Shown here in pieces: positions 1 through 11,483 of a stretch of 64,000 nt of DNA (positions are counted from its first letter, which is position 1; every line of letters begins with the position of its first letter). A program made the position numbers and the translations under genes. Under the pieces are notes generated by a model. The model did not search any database, was not told the DNA's origin, and worked only from the letters and a program-made list of their open reading frames with translations. Source of the DNA: Xanthostigma xanthostigma (Eukaryota > Arthropoda > Insecta > Raphidioptera > Raphidiidae); the NCBI GenBank assembly GCA_963575645.1, contig OY754471.1, positions 32,682,401-32,746,400 on the forward strand. Reading direction: 5' to 3'.

Positions 1-103
1 AGGGCTGAAAGTTTGATATTCTTACACGGCGCGTCATGATGTCCTCGGCTTTGCCCCTGGTATCATGGCGCGTAGTGCAAGGTATCAAACTTTTGGCCAG
101 TGT
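1..103. repeat. Foldback (inverted repeat) fragment at window edge
   Basis: The left part (ctgaaagtttgata, then cgcgtcatgat) is matched in reverse complement by the right part (atcatggcgcg, then tatcaaactttt), with a short spacer reading tcggctttgcccctgg. It would fold as a hairpin. A spacer of similar type (gacctcggcttcgcctcgg) sits in the foldback at 45.8 kb, so both may be one MITE group. The element may continue left of the window. Confidence 0.6.
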
Positions 104-107
104 AGTA

Positions 108-268
108 GTAGTGGTGTACGCTTATTAAATACATTAATTAATTAATTACTTATTAATTACATAAAAACACAGATAAATTCCAAGCAAGAAGCTTTGAGGT
201 TATACGTAAAAACACGAATGACAGCTGTTCGCGGCTATTAGCTAAAATGTAATAGGGTTGCTATGGAA
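108..268. repeat. Dispersed repeat, inverted copy at 61557-61690
   Basis: The stretch from gcttattaaatacattaatt through aagcttctt/gaggttatacg to gggttgctatggaaacga reappears in reverse complement near 61557-61690. No coding potential is seen. At the right end it interrupts a second repeat related to 45.9 kb. Confidence 0.75.
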
Positions 269-305
269 ACGACATCTAAACAACAGTTGATATGTAATTA
301 TCTTT

Positions 306-703
306 ATTCAACTCATGCGCGTTATTCATGTTTTATCATGCCTAAAAACCGAACCCTAAATAGCCATTTACCGACTGGTGACAATTACTTGTCATAACAC
401 AATGAAGATTCCTACTAGCTCGGCCATTGTGGAGTAATGAAAATAAACGTAACTATTTTCTGAGTCGTAACGAAATAGTAGGTAACAACAACTCCGTTGT
501 TACCCATTGAGACTAAAATTGAGAGGCCGAATGTTTTCGACATGGAGTTTATTCATAACCGGCTAACCTCAAACCAAAACATTGAATCGGGCTGTTTGGT
601 GCTGTTAGTATTGACAGTTTTTTTTTATAAAGAAATAAATAGATATTTACAACATCTCATTAATAACAATAAATAAAACATGAATAACGCGCAATTGTTG
701 AAT
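306..703. repeat. Foldback with ~31-base arms
   Basis: Arms at 306-336 and 673-703 are near-perfect reverse complements (core gcgcgttattcatgttttat). The ~335-base interior shows no ORF of note. Probably a non-autonomous inverted-repeat element. Confidence 0.55.
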
Positions 704-712
704 AAAATTATG

Positions 713-778
713 GGCGTAACTTGTAGGCTAAGTCATGACCTGTCAGCGCGATGAATGACTTAGACTACTAGTTACGCC
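713..778. repeat. Short imperfect palindrome
   Basis: ggcgtaac...ctaagtcat on the left is mirrored by atgactta...gttacgcc on the right. It lies directly after the 306-703 foldback and may belong to it. Confidence 0.6.
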
Positions 779-1182
779 AATAACTATTACTGCCGCCTGA
801 ACGTACTTCCCGTATCAGTGTGTGTAATCCAACAATGCGTAAATGTTAGACTTTTTGCCTTACAATTGATGTGTCATTAGTAGTTATGTAATAGTATCTA
901 ACAGGTAAATATATTGTAAGTCATGAATTTAATTAAGATAATTATATTGAATTAAGATATATTCTGACGCTTTTAACTTCAAAATTGTCATTACATTAAT
1001 TTTAATATCTATCCATATGTTATTTGTCTATTGCCATCATAGGTATTCTGAGTTACGGCAAGCCTGAAAAATTCATTATTGCAAAAGTCATTTTTGAGTT
1101 TTTAAATTTTTTACCTTGTGTTGTTAAATAGAGACTATTATTTTTTATTACTGTATCAAAAAGTACATGTAAATACAAAAAA

Positions 1183-1705
1183 AAAGACACCGGAAGAACT
1201 CTGTACGATGATTTTTCACCGTAGAATTAAAAAAAAAGAAACAGTTTTTGACTTAAAGAACTGAATATCTCAGACACTTCTTTTTTTTATATAAAAATTG
1301 TGCTTATTTAAGACATATAAAGACATTCTTTCGCAAAATTTTATCAAAATTGAATTATTTTTGCGAACATGAAAAATAAAAAAATAGTTTTTTTTCACTT
1401 TTCGTTTTTTTCACGGAAATTTTGAGGTCACAGTAAAAAGCGATCCGTATAAAAGATTAAGATTTTTTATGATCACAACTTTTCAGTAGGACATTTTTTG
1501 ATAGAGCGTCAAGTTTCGCAGGAAAACGTAATAATATATTTGGACTCCCATTCATCCACTTCAAATTAACTCTATACCACCGCTGACCTGACATTTTTTT
1601 CGTTCATTATAAGCCCCTTCACCGTTTCTAATGATAAAAGTTCTGTCTACAATTAGTAGACATTCTAAATCTGATTTGCCTGCACTATTTGTACCTGTAT
1701 ACATT
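1183..1705. repeat. Dispersed repeat, second copy at 36150-37290
   Basis: Many shared blocks are visible, in order: cgtagaatt, tgtttttgact, attgtgcttattt, gaggtcaca, acattttttgata, caaattaac and gataaaagttctgtctacaa. The 36 kb copy is interrupted by a truncated LINE, so this copy shows the uninterrupted arrangement. No protein is recognised. Confidence 0.7.
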
Positions 1706-1913
1706 TCAATATTATAATACATTAGGTTTTATTATTATTAATATTTCATTTTCATACCAATGAAATCCTAAAAAAATATAATTCTCTATTGTCTTTATAA
1801 CTTGGATACCGTCTTACTTTTAATGACACTTGTGCCGCGTGACACCACCCGGACTGAGAAATAGTGGGGAAAACTGACAAGTTTAAACTTTGAAGTAACA
1901 TAACTTTTTTGTT
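1706..1913. other. AT-rich non-coding stretch
   Basis: No ORF, repeat copy or structured element is recognised. It is presumably intronic or intergenic sequence upstream of zinc-finger gene 1. Confidence 0.4.
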
Positions 1914-2068
1914 TTTGAAGATATTATAAAAAATAATTTGCCATAAATTTTGTAATTTTTAGTGCTATCAGATTAAGAGTGAAAAAAAACACTTTAAGCA
2001 ACATTTTATTTAATAAAATGTTAAGTATCAAAAATTTGAAAATAATTAAATTTTTTCTCGATTGCTAG
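1914..2068 (+). other. Intron 3' end and splice acceptor of zinc-finger gene 1
   Basis: A T-rich tract ending in gattgctag precedes the open frame at 2069. This ~155-base stretch is closely related to 18471-18631, upstream of exon 2 of gene 2, including the shared block gtgctatcagattaagagtg. It shows that the duplicated unit includes intron sequence. No first exon with a CRLC motif is found in 1-1913. Confidence 0.8.
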
Positions 2069-4432
2069 ATAACCAGGGGCGATGAAAAGCCGAATTTTAT
2101 CTGCCAATCATGTCACACTAAACTGGAAGAAACTCATCAGTTCTTAACACAAATAGAACGGTCTGACAGAACACTGCAACGTTATCTTCAGTTATTATGC
2201 GTTTCTGGTAATTCAATCAAAGCTGAAAATTCTATTCAACCTTCTGAGGATAATTTAATCCTCAACACTAATAACGATATTGCGAAAAGTGAATCTTTAG
2301 ATCTCAACGACGTGTTTGACACGAAACCTGAAAATGTCATCCATAAAAACAAAAATAACGGGGAAATATGTTTAAAATCTGAAATCAAAGTCGAACTGGT
2401 TGATGATAATTTATTTTTACCAGACATTTCGTCTAATATAGATGACAACGAATTCATCAGTGAAGACTCAAAGATCGACATAGGTGAGACCAAAGTGGGC
2501 GAAGATACGACAGTCAATAGGAAAGAGCCAGAATCGGAAAATTATAATGTAACGGACAAATTAATGGACGACATATCTTTAAAGTTCAATATCAATGACG
2601 AAAAGGTGGACGCAAATTTATTAATTTTTACAGAATCAGTCGATCATTCGGAAAACGCTTCATCTGTCAGCGATGTGACTGAAATTAGTCGCGAAGATAC
2701 AAAGATTAATATTGGCGACACATCGCAGAATTCATGTTCACGTGCCGCAAATGTGATCGAAAATTATCGTAAATGTGATGAGAGAAATAAAAACCTTTCG
2801 ATAAATCGTAAGAAACACAAAAAAGCAAATAATTTGAAATCGTATCAATGCGACATTTGCAATAAGTGTTACTCCAGTGAGTCTGATTTCAATTTTCATA
2901 AACGAAAACATACTGGTGAAAAACCATATAAATGCAACGTTTGTATTAAATCCTTTATTACATCCGAAAAATTGGAGATCCACCAACGGATACATACCGG
3001 AGAGAAACCTTATCAGTGTGACATTTGTAAGAAGAGTTTTTCTCATTCATCCACTTTAACGTTACACAAGCGTAAACATACCGGTGAGAAACCTTATCAG
3101 TGTGACATTTGTAAGAAATATTTCTCTCATGCATCCACTTTAACGTTACACAAGCGTAAACATACCGGTGAGAAACCTTATCAGTGTGACATTTGTAAGA
3201 AGTGTTTCTCTCATGCATCCACTTTAACGTTACACAAGCGTAAACATACCGGTGAGAAACCTTACCAGTGTGGACTTTGTAAGAAGAGTTTCTCTCAATT
3301 ATGCAATTTCAATACACACAAGCTTAAACATACCGGTGAGAAACCTTATCAATGTGACGTATGTAAAAAGTGTTTCTCTCAATCATCCACTTTAAATACA
3401 CACAAGCGTAAACATACCGGTGAGAAACCTTATCAGTGTGACATTTGTAAGAAGTGTTTCTCTCAGTCATCCAATTTAACGTTTCACAAGCGTAAACATA
3501 CCGGTGAGAAACCTTATCAGTGTGACATTTGTAAGAAGTGTTTCTCTCAGTCATCCAATTTAACGTTACACAAGCGTAAACATACCGGTGAGAAACCTTA
3601 TCAGTGTGACATTTGTAAGAAGAGTTTTTCTCATTCATCCACTTTAACGTTACACAAGCGTAAACATACCGGTGAGAAACCTTATCAGTGTGACATTTGT
3701 AAGAAGTGTTTCTCTCAGTCATCCAATTTAACGTTTCACAAGCGTAAACATACCGGTGAGAAACCTTATCAGTGTGACATTTGTGAGGAGAGTTTCTATC
3801 ATGCATCCAATTTAACGTTTCACAAGCGTAAACATACCGGTGAGAAACCTTATCAGTGTGACATTTGTAAGAAATGTTTCTCTCATGCATCCACTTTAAC
3901 GTTACACAAGCGTAAACATACCGGTGAGAAACCTTACCAGTGTGGACTTTGTAAGAAGAGTTTCTCTCAATTATGCAATTTCAATACACACAAGCTTAAA
4001 CATACCGGTGAGAAACCTTATCAATGTGACGTATGTAAAAAGTGTTTCTCTCATTCATCCACTTTAAATACACACAAGCGTAAACATACCGGTGAGAAAC
4101 CTTATCAGTGTGACATTTGTAAGAAGTGTTTCTCTCAATCATCCAATTTAACGTTTCACAAGCGTAAACATACCGGTGAGAAACCTTATCAGTGTGACAT
4201 TTGTGAGAAGAGTTTCTCTCATGCATCCACTTTAACGTTACACAAGCGTAAACATACCGGTGAGAAACCTTATCAGTGTGACATTTGTAAGAAATGTTTC
4301 TCTCAGTCATGCAATTTAACGTCACACAAACGTATGCATACCGGTGAGAAACCTTATCAGTGTGACATTTGTAAGAAGAGTTTCTCTCAGTCATCCAATT
4401 TATTTAAACATAAGCGTATACATACTCGTTAA
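2069..4432 (+). CDS. ZAD-C2H2 zinc-finger protein, last exon (gene 1)
   Basis: A 787-codon open exon starts right after the acceptor AG and ends at TAA. Residues 1-45 read as the second half of a ZAD (zinc-finger-associated domain, a dimerisation module of arthropod transcription factors), with the CxxC pair at residues 12-15 (CQSC) followed by the helix KLEETHQF. An acidic, Ser/Asn-rich spacer follows. From residue 259 to the end there are 19 C2H2 fingers joined by TGEKPY linkers, all with complete Cys2His2. This points to a nuclear sequence-specific DNA-binding regulator. Fingers 5-8 and 13-16 are an internal duplication. The first ZAD half (CRLC exon) is not seen upstream, so the gene is incomplete in this window or relies on an exon further left. 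There is no internal stop. Minus-strand ORFs through the finger array are shadows. Its targets are unknown. Confidence 0.93.
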   Translation: MTRGDEKPNFICQSCHTKLEETHQFLTQIERSDRTLQRYLQLLCVSGNSIKAENSIQPSEDNLILNTNNDIAKSESLDLNDVFDTKPENVIHKNKNNGEICLKSEIKVELVDDNLFLPDISSNIDDNEFISEDSKIDIGETKVGEDTTVNRKEPESENYNVTDKLMDDISLKFNINDEKVDANLLIFTESVDHSENASSVSDVTEISREDTKINIGDTSQNSCSRAANVIENYRKCDERNKNLSINRKKHKKANNLKSYQCDICNKCYSSESDFNFHKRKHTGEKPYKCNVCIKSFITSEKLEIHQRIHTGEKPYQCDICKKSFSHSSTLTLHKRKHTGEKPYQCDICKKYFSHASTLTLHKRKHTGEKPYQCDICKKCFSHASTLTLHKRKHTGEKPYQCGLCKKSFSQLCNFNTHKLKHTGEKPYQCDVCKKCFSQSSTLNTHKRKHTGEKPYQCDICKKCFSQSSNLTFHKRKHTGEKPYQCDICKKCFSQSSNLTLHKRKHTGEKPYQCDICKKSFSHSSTLTLHKRKHTGEKPYQCDICKKCFSQSSNLTFHKRKHTGEKPYQCDICEESFYHASNLTFHKRKHTGEKPYQCDICKKCFSHASTLTLHKRKHTGEKPYQCGLCKKSFSQLCNFNTHKLKHTGEKPYQCDVCKKCFSHSSTLNTHKRKHTGEKPYQCDICKKCFSQSSNLTFHKRKHTGEKPYQCDICEKSFSHASTLTLHKRKHTGEKPYQCDICKKCFSQSCNLTSHKRMHTGEKPYQCDICKKSFSQSSNLFKHKRIHTR

Positions 4433-4824
4433 TAATGTGTTTTCATTGAAACGTTTTCTATTTTTTTTTTTTGGGAAATTAAAATGTTTTAAGTATAAGT
4501 CTTTCAATGAAATAGTTTATTCTGGCTAATTATTATATTTGTATAGGCCACTGTCTGCACTTGCTTGCGACACACTCTCGCCTCGTAAAGCTCCGCCTTT
4601 CATATGCACTGTACTATCTCATCAAACTCACGAATATTCTATTACAGCTTACTAAGCGATAACAAACACATAACAACCGTAACTATCTTTTATGTACCTC
4701 CTTATGTAAAAAACTAATGTATAACGCAACTGCAAAAGCAGACGTTACTTAACATCGGGCTTTCAGAGCAAATGGGCATGAATTAAGTCATATATTAAAT
4801 TGTAACTTGTAATTTTTAATAAAG
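4433..4824 (+). other. 3' flank/UTR of gene 1 with possible poly(A) signal
   Basis: Sequence to about 4615 is shared with the 3' flank of gene 2 (tttcattgaaacgtt, gggaaattaaaatgtttta, ttatatttgtataggcca). The first good AATAAA is at 4819-4824, possibly the polyadenylation signal. It sits just before a MITE, so it could instead be incidental. Confidence 0.5.
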
Positions 4825-4861
4825 AAAATAAACTTATTGTGAAAGTTAAAATGCAATTTTA

Positions 4862-5037
4862 TTTTTGACGTGATAACGTCTTATAAATTGATGAAACACC
4901 GGCTGCATGCACGAAAAAGAGTAACGTTCCGAAAAGTGTAACTCATAAAAGTAAGCAATTTTTCATCAATGTTTCTTTATGACGTTATCACGTAAAACTA
5001 TCGTCCGTAAACCGACTTTACAGACAACCAATTTTTT
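4862..5037 (-). repeat. ~180-200-base MITE family M1, copy 1
   Basis: On the minus strand it begins ttggttgtctgtaaagtcgg and ends cgttatcacgtcaaaaa. gtgataacgtc near one end and gacgttatcac near the other form a short inverted repeat. Copies in the opposite orientation are at 32227-32424 and 50341-50534. No coding capacity. Confidence 0.8.
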
Positions 5038-5660
5038 ACTAATAAAATTACAAACATCTATAACTCGCCTAGCTCCAGAATAAGGATTTATGATCAACCG
5101 CCGAATGGTAAAATATTGATTATTTTGATTAATGATTTTAAAATATGGAGAGTACTTGCATGGGTCTATACAGTGGTATAGATGTGAAGGGAATCCAATC
5201 ATTTTGAAAATGAATTCAAGAGAAGTAATAATACTAACTTGTATTGAACTGGTTATGATAATATGTAGGAAAGCCTAAGGAAGTTTGGAAAAGTAAAATT
5301 CTATGAGTGCAGCAACGGGTGATCAAAATTTTTGTCTCAACTTTCCTCCTCATAATTTAAAGTTATAACTTTAGTCGAGCTAAGTTTTTTCAACTCGAGG
5401 ATGCGGCGATATGAAAAAAGCTTACATATAAAGCAATTTTGAATTATCATGCCCGCTTTGATGTCTTACTTTCATTTCGTCAACACGCTTTAAAAACACA
5501 CAAATTTGTTTTCGAAAGCTCAAAAATACAAACTCAGCTATATGTGGTTATTCATGAAGGAAATTGAAAGTCAAGCACTGAAAGGAGGCGTATCCCTTCA
5601 AAATGCTGTCTTAAAATTTTTTACAATTGTTTTCCTCAAGTTACTTGAAATCGTCATGAA
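5038..5660. other. Non-coding stretch, nothing recognised
   Basis: AT-rich sequence without a convincing ORF, palindrome or copy of the other repeats. The 78-codon minus-strand ORF near 4966-5202 overlaps the MITE and looks fortuitous. Confidence 0.35.
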
Positions 5661-5669
5661 CACCTACTG

Positions 5670-6082
5670 GTAGTGCCGAACTCCTACCGGCTGAAACCCC
5701 TCCTCTTCTCCACTTTTCCTTGGGAACCGCCGTAGCACTACTTTAACGAAAAGCAGTACTGCCTAAACCCGCTCATTCTGTTTTTGTCTGTCCCTTTCAT
5801 TTTGTTCTTTTGTTTGCATTATTTGTATAATTTACGTACGAATAGTTTTCCACTTTTTTCACTTTCCCGCATACAGTTAATAAAACTTTCCTCAGCCAAT
5901 CCTTCGCCTGTACTTTCTATATTATTCTCTTTCTTTGGCCTTCCCATCTAGGGCAATGAAAAACTTTGTGTTCAGCAGTGTCATCCGCGCCACAGTAATT
6001 GCAGTCCGCTGTCTCTGCTAGCTTGAACCTTTATAGGTAGTGGCCAAAACATCCATGTCCCGTCAATATTTGGGTTAGGTTG
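5670..6082 (-). pseudogene. R1-type non-LTR retrotransposon 3' relic
   Basis: Reading the minus strand from 6080, the frame gives LTQILTGHGCFGHYL, a stop, then FKLAETADCNYCGADDTAEH and FHCPRWEGQ. This is the C-terminal zinc-knuckle region (CxxC...H...C) typical of R1/LOA-like LINE ORF2. In-frame stops interrupt it, so it is dead. Sequence down to about 5670 is probably the element's 3' UTR. No intact reverse transcriptase is present. Confidence 0.7.
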
Positions 6083-6530
6083 TAGTTAACCTATAAATAC
6101 GGCATCCTATTTAAAAAAGTGAGAGTGACCTTGATATCTTGGGGTCACCTTTACCAAATGAAAATAAAAATTTCTCCAATGTTCTTCTCTGCTGTGACCG
6201 TACTGATTTTATAAACATTCTAGTAAATACGACTAACGACGTACTGTCATCCTGGCATTTTCCGCGCGCTAACGTATTAATGGTTTCAATTTTCAAGCTT
6301 TAAACTAGGAGTATTGTAGAGTTCTACATCCACAGCCGCGGAGCGATCGCATAATTTTTGATATCCGCATCGGCAACTGCCGTTGCGGAATTTTTGCGGA
6401 TGCGGGTGTGATTCAAGTCATGGCAATATTATCGGCGGCTGGCCCGACACTTGACGCGTGCCTGAGTTCTTTAACTACTTGGCCATAATAGAAATTAATA
6501 ATATTATTAACCTTTGAAAAATCGCTTTAA
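6083..6530. other. Non-coding stretch
   Basis: It holds a small GC-richer patch (gatatccgcatcggcaactg, then gcggatgcgggtg) that is partly self-complementary. No gene is recognised. The 61-codon minus-strand ORF at 6111-6296 has no recognisable features. Confidence 0.35.
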
Positions 6531-6534
6531 TCTG

Positions 6535-7020
6535 GATAGTACCTACTGAGTACTATCTGGATTATACTCAGTGCTATGTCAGAATGATGTTACTCAATAA
6601 AATCTCAGATTATAGACCGTTAGATGGACTAGTTACTATCAAGATAGTAACCAGTTACATCCCAGATAGTACAGAATACTATCCAAGATAGCACTCAGTT
6701 ATATCTGAGATATTACCTATTGCTTTTATGCGCATGCGCATTTAGTACCGTTTACGTAAATATAAATGTCGTAATGCGCATGCGCGTGAAAAGAGCAGTA
6801 GATAATATCTCAGATGTAACTGAGTGCTATCTTGGATAGTATTCTTTACCATCTGGGATGTAACTGGTTACTATCTGAATAGTAACGAGTCCTATCTAAA
6901 GCAGCATAATCTGAGATGTTACTGAGTAACATCTAACAGCACTGACTATAATCCAGACAGTACTGGAGATAATCTGAAATGTTTTTCACTTCAGATAGTA
7001 CTGAGTACTATTCGGCAAGG
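6535..7020. repeat. ~490-base foldback element built from ATCTGAGAT/GGATAGT motifs
   Basis: The two halves are reverse complements across most of their length: ggttactatct and cagttacatcccagatagta on one side against tgggatgtaactg on the other. The centre is bracketed by two gcgcatgcgc palindromes (about 6730 and 6775). It has no ORF and looks like a foldback/MITE family member. Confidence 0.8.
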
Positions 7021-7479
7021 TAGCCAGTACTATCTTCTTATCTCCTTGTACCTGCGATTTTTTCATATTAATATTATTACAATAGACGCGATATCTGATA
7101 TAATACATAGATAAATAGATTTCTTTTTTTCCCGGTCCGAAACACATTTTTTGAAATGAAAAATCTACCGTAAAAAATCACAGTACTCGGTTCGGCCGGT
7201 GCTTATTTTTTCGTTTTGACATATACTTTTAGCTAAAATAATGAAAATTTATAGTCGCAATTCAAACCAATGCTCAAAAATTAAGGGGGAGTGTAGAGAG
7301 GTCAAAATTAAAGGTGTTTTTAAAAATTCATTGTGACTTAAATATAAAACTGAGCATTTTCGCCGTGTGTATGGAGACGGGAACACACATCTTCCTGAGC
7401 AGATATAAACGCTATTGTTGATAACTGCAAAGGGAAAATTCTTTATTAAAATTCCAAAACTTATTTCTTTTCTTTAAAC

Positions 7480-7780
7480 ATCAAAACAACATTTAATTTA
7501 AATTCAGTTTTTTTATCAATCAAAATATATTGCAATTTCAATTTCTATTTATTTAACTTATTACTAACTTACCCTAAAATATAGCTTTTGACTTTCTTAA
7601 TATTTTATTTCAAAAATATTTTAAATTTTTATATTTTTTAAATTTTAATATTTTTATAAATTAAAATTATTTCTTAACTTCACTTGTTTCAAATCATTTT
7701 CAAATTTTCATATAATTTTTTTATATTTTAATTTATTTCATAATTTTTATACTATTCAGTCAATCAGAATTTGATTTTAT
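7480..7780. repeat. AT-rich low-complexity tract
   Basis: Almost entirely A and T with strings such as ttttaaatttttatatttttt. No gene is visible. The short ORFs that follow (7788-8193) have AT-driven composition and are not supported. Confidence 0.7.
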
Positions 7781-9157
7781 TTATTCAATGAAATTCATAT
7801 ATACCTACCTACTGTTTCAATACACATTCGGCCGTTGCTTAATTTTTCTATCATTCTATTATTATTTCTATTTGATACCGATCCACATTCATTTTAACTT
7901 TTATACTTTTTACCTTTTTATCATTCAATTATTTTACGATTGCCCTTCTTTGCTTTGCTTCTTTAATTACCCATATTAATACTTCAATTTTAAAAACATT
8001 GAACAAAGTTCAATTGTGGGAGAAAAAATATATTACAAACTTTTCTAAACATTATCTTATTTATTTCAGTATAAATATTTACAAAGTATTGAATCCTTTT
8101 GAATTTAATATAAACGAAAATTATCATAATAAAAAAATGAAGATTATTATTTTTTCTTATTTGAACTCAAAATTATTTTCTAATTCAATTTAATGAGGAA
8201 ATTTTTTCTGAAGTCCGTTTTAATATTTAATATATGTATTTACGACTTAAAACTAGCATTGAATGTCCAGAGCAAAGAAATCACTTGTTGTGGTTGACGA
8301 TAACAAATTTTATCTTTTATTATTTACAGCCCCTCTTTTGGGTATATATTTACAATGAAACGTTAATATTGGATAGAGAAAATCCATCTATTCAATGTTA
8401 GCCTTACTTTTTTTATACCAATCAAATGGCGTTACTCATTTAACATTTAATATCCAAAGCAAAGAAAAACAATTTGCCAGGATTGCAAAAATTACTTTGT
8501 GATCAAACACAGTCTCTGACTAAAGAAAAATTATCTAATCACACTTAGCGAAATCTTTAATAGGTATACGGCATTTTCGATTAATTGATTTTATTCTAGT
8601 TCCCTTTTCCTCCTGTATTTTTATTTACTTAAAATGTTATCCAAAGTATAATTACCTCATGATGACCAGATAACTTCAATCTTCGTGATTGGTAAAATTG
8701 CTAAAGATTTAATGAATAGCAAAACTACAATAGTTAGACAAATTAATCGCGTGCACTTCCTTCCAAAGCTAGCATACAAGAGCGAGTCTTATCATTTTTC
8801 GATTTCAAAAATCTATCATTCATGGCCGTACTTCGCTCCACCTAATATTGATTTACCAATCGGTGCGATCAAAATTTTGAAGTTTACAGCAATATCAATC
8901 AGCATCAAACATTCAAACTTAGATAACATATTTTTGAAAAATACATTATGTTCATAAATGTAAATGGAATTAATAACGTTTTGCATTTAAGATACTGACT
9001 GTTCTAAAACAAATTAATTTAATTAATTAACATTATTTAATGTTTCGGTAATTCAAAATAAAGATTGGGACAACGCCTGTAATGTTGTCACATTACAACC
9101 TGGATAGAGTAAAATATTTCTATTTGGTGAGCTGTCTTTTAATTAAACCAAAGTCAC
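7781..9157. other. Non-coding AT-rich stretch
   Basis: No recognised gene or repeat copy. A short hairpin (tgtaatgttgtcacattaca) lies near 9078. The 90-codon ORF at 8685-8957 has no recognisable domain and I do not call it. Confidence 0.35.
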
Positions 9158-9196
9158 GGAATGATATTATTTGAATTATTAAGATAATATCATTCC
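9158..9196. repeat. Short palindrome
   Basis: ggaatgatatta on the left and taatatcattcc on the right form a hairpin with a ~14-base loop. Its role is unknown. Confidence 0.6.
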
Positions 9197-10140
9197 ATTA
9201 TTTTATAATGCCTACGAACAGTTCGACTGGATTAAGGTTCTTTATTGTTCAAACAGATGTCGGTATTGACTGTCGGTACTTTACCGTAGAAAGGTGACAT
9301 CTCCCGGATGTGTCTCCATTCTGTAAATAACGAGAACTAATTCGCTTTACTGTACCAAAACTGGCCATGCAATATATCCCGTTTGTGCAGTACCAAAAAG
9401 ATGTGTTAAGACTCTTAGAAGTGAAATGCATATAAATGTCAATTTTCCCAGAGAATGAAGATGTCCCCTATCTGCAATCAGCAATTCAACTATTTGTACG
9501 AGCGAAACTCTACTCTAGCTCGCAAAACGATAATAGAGCACACTGCGGCTAACGTTGTGTGCAATAATTGTGATAGTAATTTGGCAAATAACAAAAAAAA
9601 TATCATCTGTGCTAGTATATATACTAAGAGGAAAATATTCGCTTCATTTAATTAAAGAAGTTCGTAATATTCCAAAAATCTATTGTCCATAAAGAGAATG
9701 TTACTGAGATTATTTGAATGTGATTAGTTGCCGGCTGCAAAAAATGTGAGCGAAGCTATATCCCTTTCATTTATCTTAGGTTCAGGACTATAATAACTAT
9801 GCGCCCCGAATTCGCCCGGGTGCAAATATGATTGATACTGACAGTCTCTGCAGGGGGTAAATTGGCAGAAAATATTTTTCCTGGCACTAGGAGGTCCCCC
9901 AGATTTTGTTGCCATTTCGTAGAGGACTTTTTAATTTTGCCGTTGTTTTTTAAGCGCCTCAGCGGCGTACTGCAACGCGCTGGACCACTACTCCACCAGA
10001 CTACACGAAAGAGAGCGTTTCTGCCACCCAGTGTTCCTTGACCATTTCTGTCGCCATCCCTCTTCTAACTATAACGGTGAACCGCAATGTTGAAAAGAAT
10101 AATTATTTTTTTTAATAATATAAACAATAGTAATAAATAA
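9197..10140. other. Non-coding stretch, nothing firm
   Basis: Small ORFs on both strands show no recognisable domain. A GC-richer patch at 9880-10040 holds gcggcgtactgcaacgcgct, which I cannot assign. Confidence 0.3.
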
Positions 10141-10143
10141 TTA

Positions 10144-10745
10144 TTATTTTTGTTATATATAAATGGCTTGCCGTTAAACGTAATCGAAGGCCATATGACA
10201 CTCTACGCTGCCGATAGCAATCAACTTTTAAGTGCAGAAAATTTTTATGATTTCAAAGGAATCATTAATAGAGGACTTTTTGAAATGAAAGATTGGTGCA
10301 AAAATGGCCTTGTTTTAAACATGAGTAGAACCGTAATAATGAATTTTCACACACCTGGTAATGAACACGACATTCATTTAAGCATACAAATGAATAACAC
10401 ACCAGTTGATTCAGCGAATCACATAGGTAACATTTTTAGGAGTTCATCTGTCAGCTGATTTAAATTGAGAAGAACATGCCACGCATGTTGGTGTTAAACT
10501 GAGCCGAGTATGTTATCTACTCAAAATGTGCCGTTCAGTGGTTGATATGCAAATATAAGAAAGATTTATTTTGGATACTTTAAATAATAGCCACGTATGG
10601 AATCTTATACTGCGGTCACTCACAATTTTCTAAAACGAATATTTTTAATTCAAAAAAGAGCAATTAGAATTATGACCTTTTCTTCATCTACCACCTCATG
10701 TAAGGCCGTATCCTTATTGAATACGGCACAAAGAAAAAGAAATGT
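10144..10745 (+). pseudogene. Jockey/CR1-like LINE reverse transcriptase relic
   Basis: The open part (to 10458) reads LYINGLPLNVIEGHMTLYAADSN, a non-LTR reverse transcriptase palm. The catalytic YADD is changed to YAAD, which alone should kill polymerisation. Past the local stop the homology continues in shifted frames: GVHLSADLN, HATHVGVKLSRVCYLLK, YGILYCGHSQ and RIFLIQKRAIRIM. There are therefore several frameshifts and stops. The 36.8 kb LINE fragment shares the LIQKR region, so the two belong to related families. Confidence 0.8.
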
Positions 10746-11068
10746 CACAGATTGTTGATCCATGGAGGTACTCCATCCGAAAACAACCAGAATATCCATG
10801 CTGTCCAATGAAATCAAATAAAACTCACAACTTTTTGGATGATCATAGTGATATACTATAATTATCTAAAAAGCTGTGAGCCATATTTCATTTTATTAAA
10901 AAATATCAAATTAAACAGTTCGCCAAACAAATCACTCATCAAAATAATATGCCGTTGCACTCGTTGGCTTTCACAAAAGTTTCGATTCACTATCCTCTAA
11001 TTAGAGATCAGTGATAGTGCACTGAAGTTAAGCGAATTTAATTTTGTTGCAACATAAGAAGTTTTAAA
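10746..11068. other. Putative promoter/5' UTR region of zinc-finger gene 2
   Basis: No repeats are recognised here. It lies directly upstream of the first ATG of gene 2 and should contain its promoter. No clear TATA or initiator stands out. An in-frame TAA at 11054-11056 limits the coding start to 11069. Confidence 0.35.
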
Positions 11069-11227
11069 ATGAACATTATGAAAGAATTATCGATAATTGG
11101 CTCCGGCATAACTACAATGTGTCGATTGTGCTTATCAAGTGGCGTTACATTGTTAGATATATTTCATTTTTCATCGAAAATGAACAACAGGTTGGCTGGT
11201 GTTATAATGAAATGTGCTGCCGTTCAG
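11069..11227 (+). CDS. ZAD-C2H2 zinc-finger protein, first exon (gene 2)
   Basis: A short exon of 53 codons. It begins at the first ATG after an in-frame TAA and ends at CAG followed by gtaagt, a textbook splice donor, in phase 0. Residues 17-21 read MCRLC, the first zinc-ligand pair of a ZAD domain, followed by the usual short helix region (DIFHF...). It joins in frame to exon 2 at 18632, whose CQSC pair lies at residues 65-68, a normal ZAD spacing of 47 residues. Translation could also start at the internal Met 17, which matches the usual ZAD N-terminus. The exon is too short to be found as a gene by length alone; the split ZAD identifies it. Confidence 0.85.
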
Positions 11228-11483
11228 GTAAGTTCTATATTTTTAGATTATTAGCGATCTAGTGTTGTTATTTGAAATGGCATTATAGCTTGAATTCTAT
11301 AGCATTAAGACATAGATATATATTTATCAGTATCTCTGAACGTTACAACAAATTATTTATTAATGAAATGAAATCTTTCTTTTAATTTTTTATTTAATAG
11401 TGGGGTAAAATTAGTTTTTCACTTCGGAGAAATTCTCTCCTACATGATTCTTTGTGAAACGTATTTGGGAATAGTCATAGTCC

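Noticed and set aside
2958..4394. Minus-strand ORFs with repeated [15 protein letters not shown] words
   Set aside because: Antisense shadows of the zinc-finger array. The same happens at 19698-20450.
7788..8193. Two + ORFs rich in Phe, Tyr, Ile and Asn
   Set aside because: Composition is explained by extreme AT content. No start context, no homology recognised.
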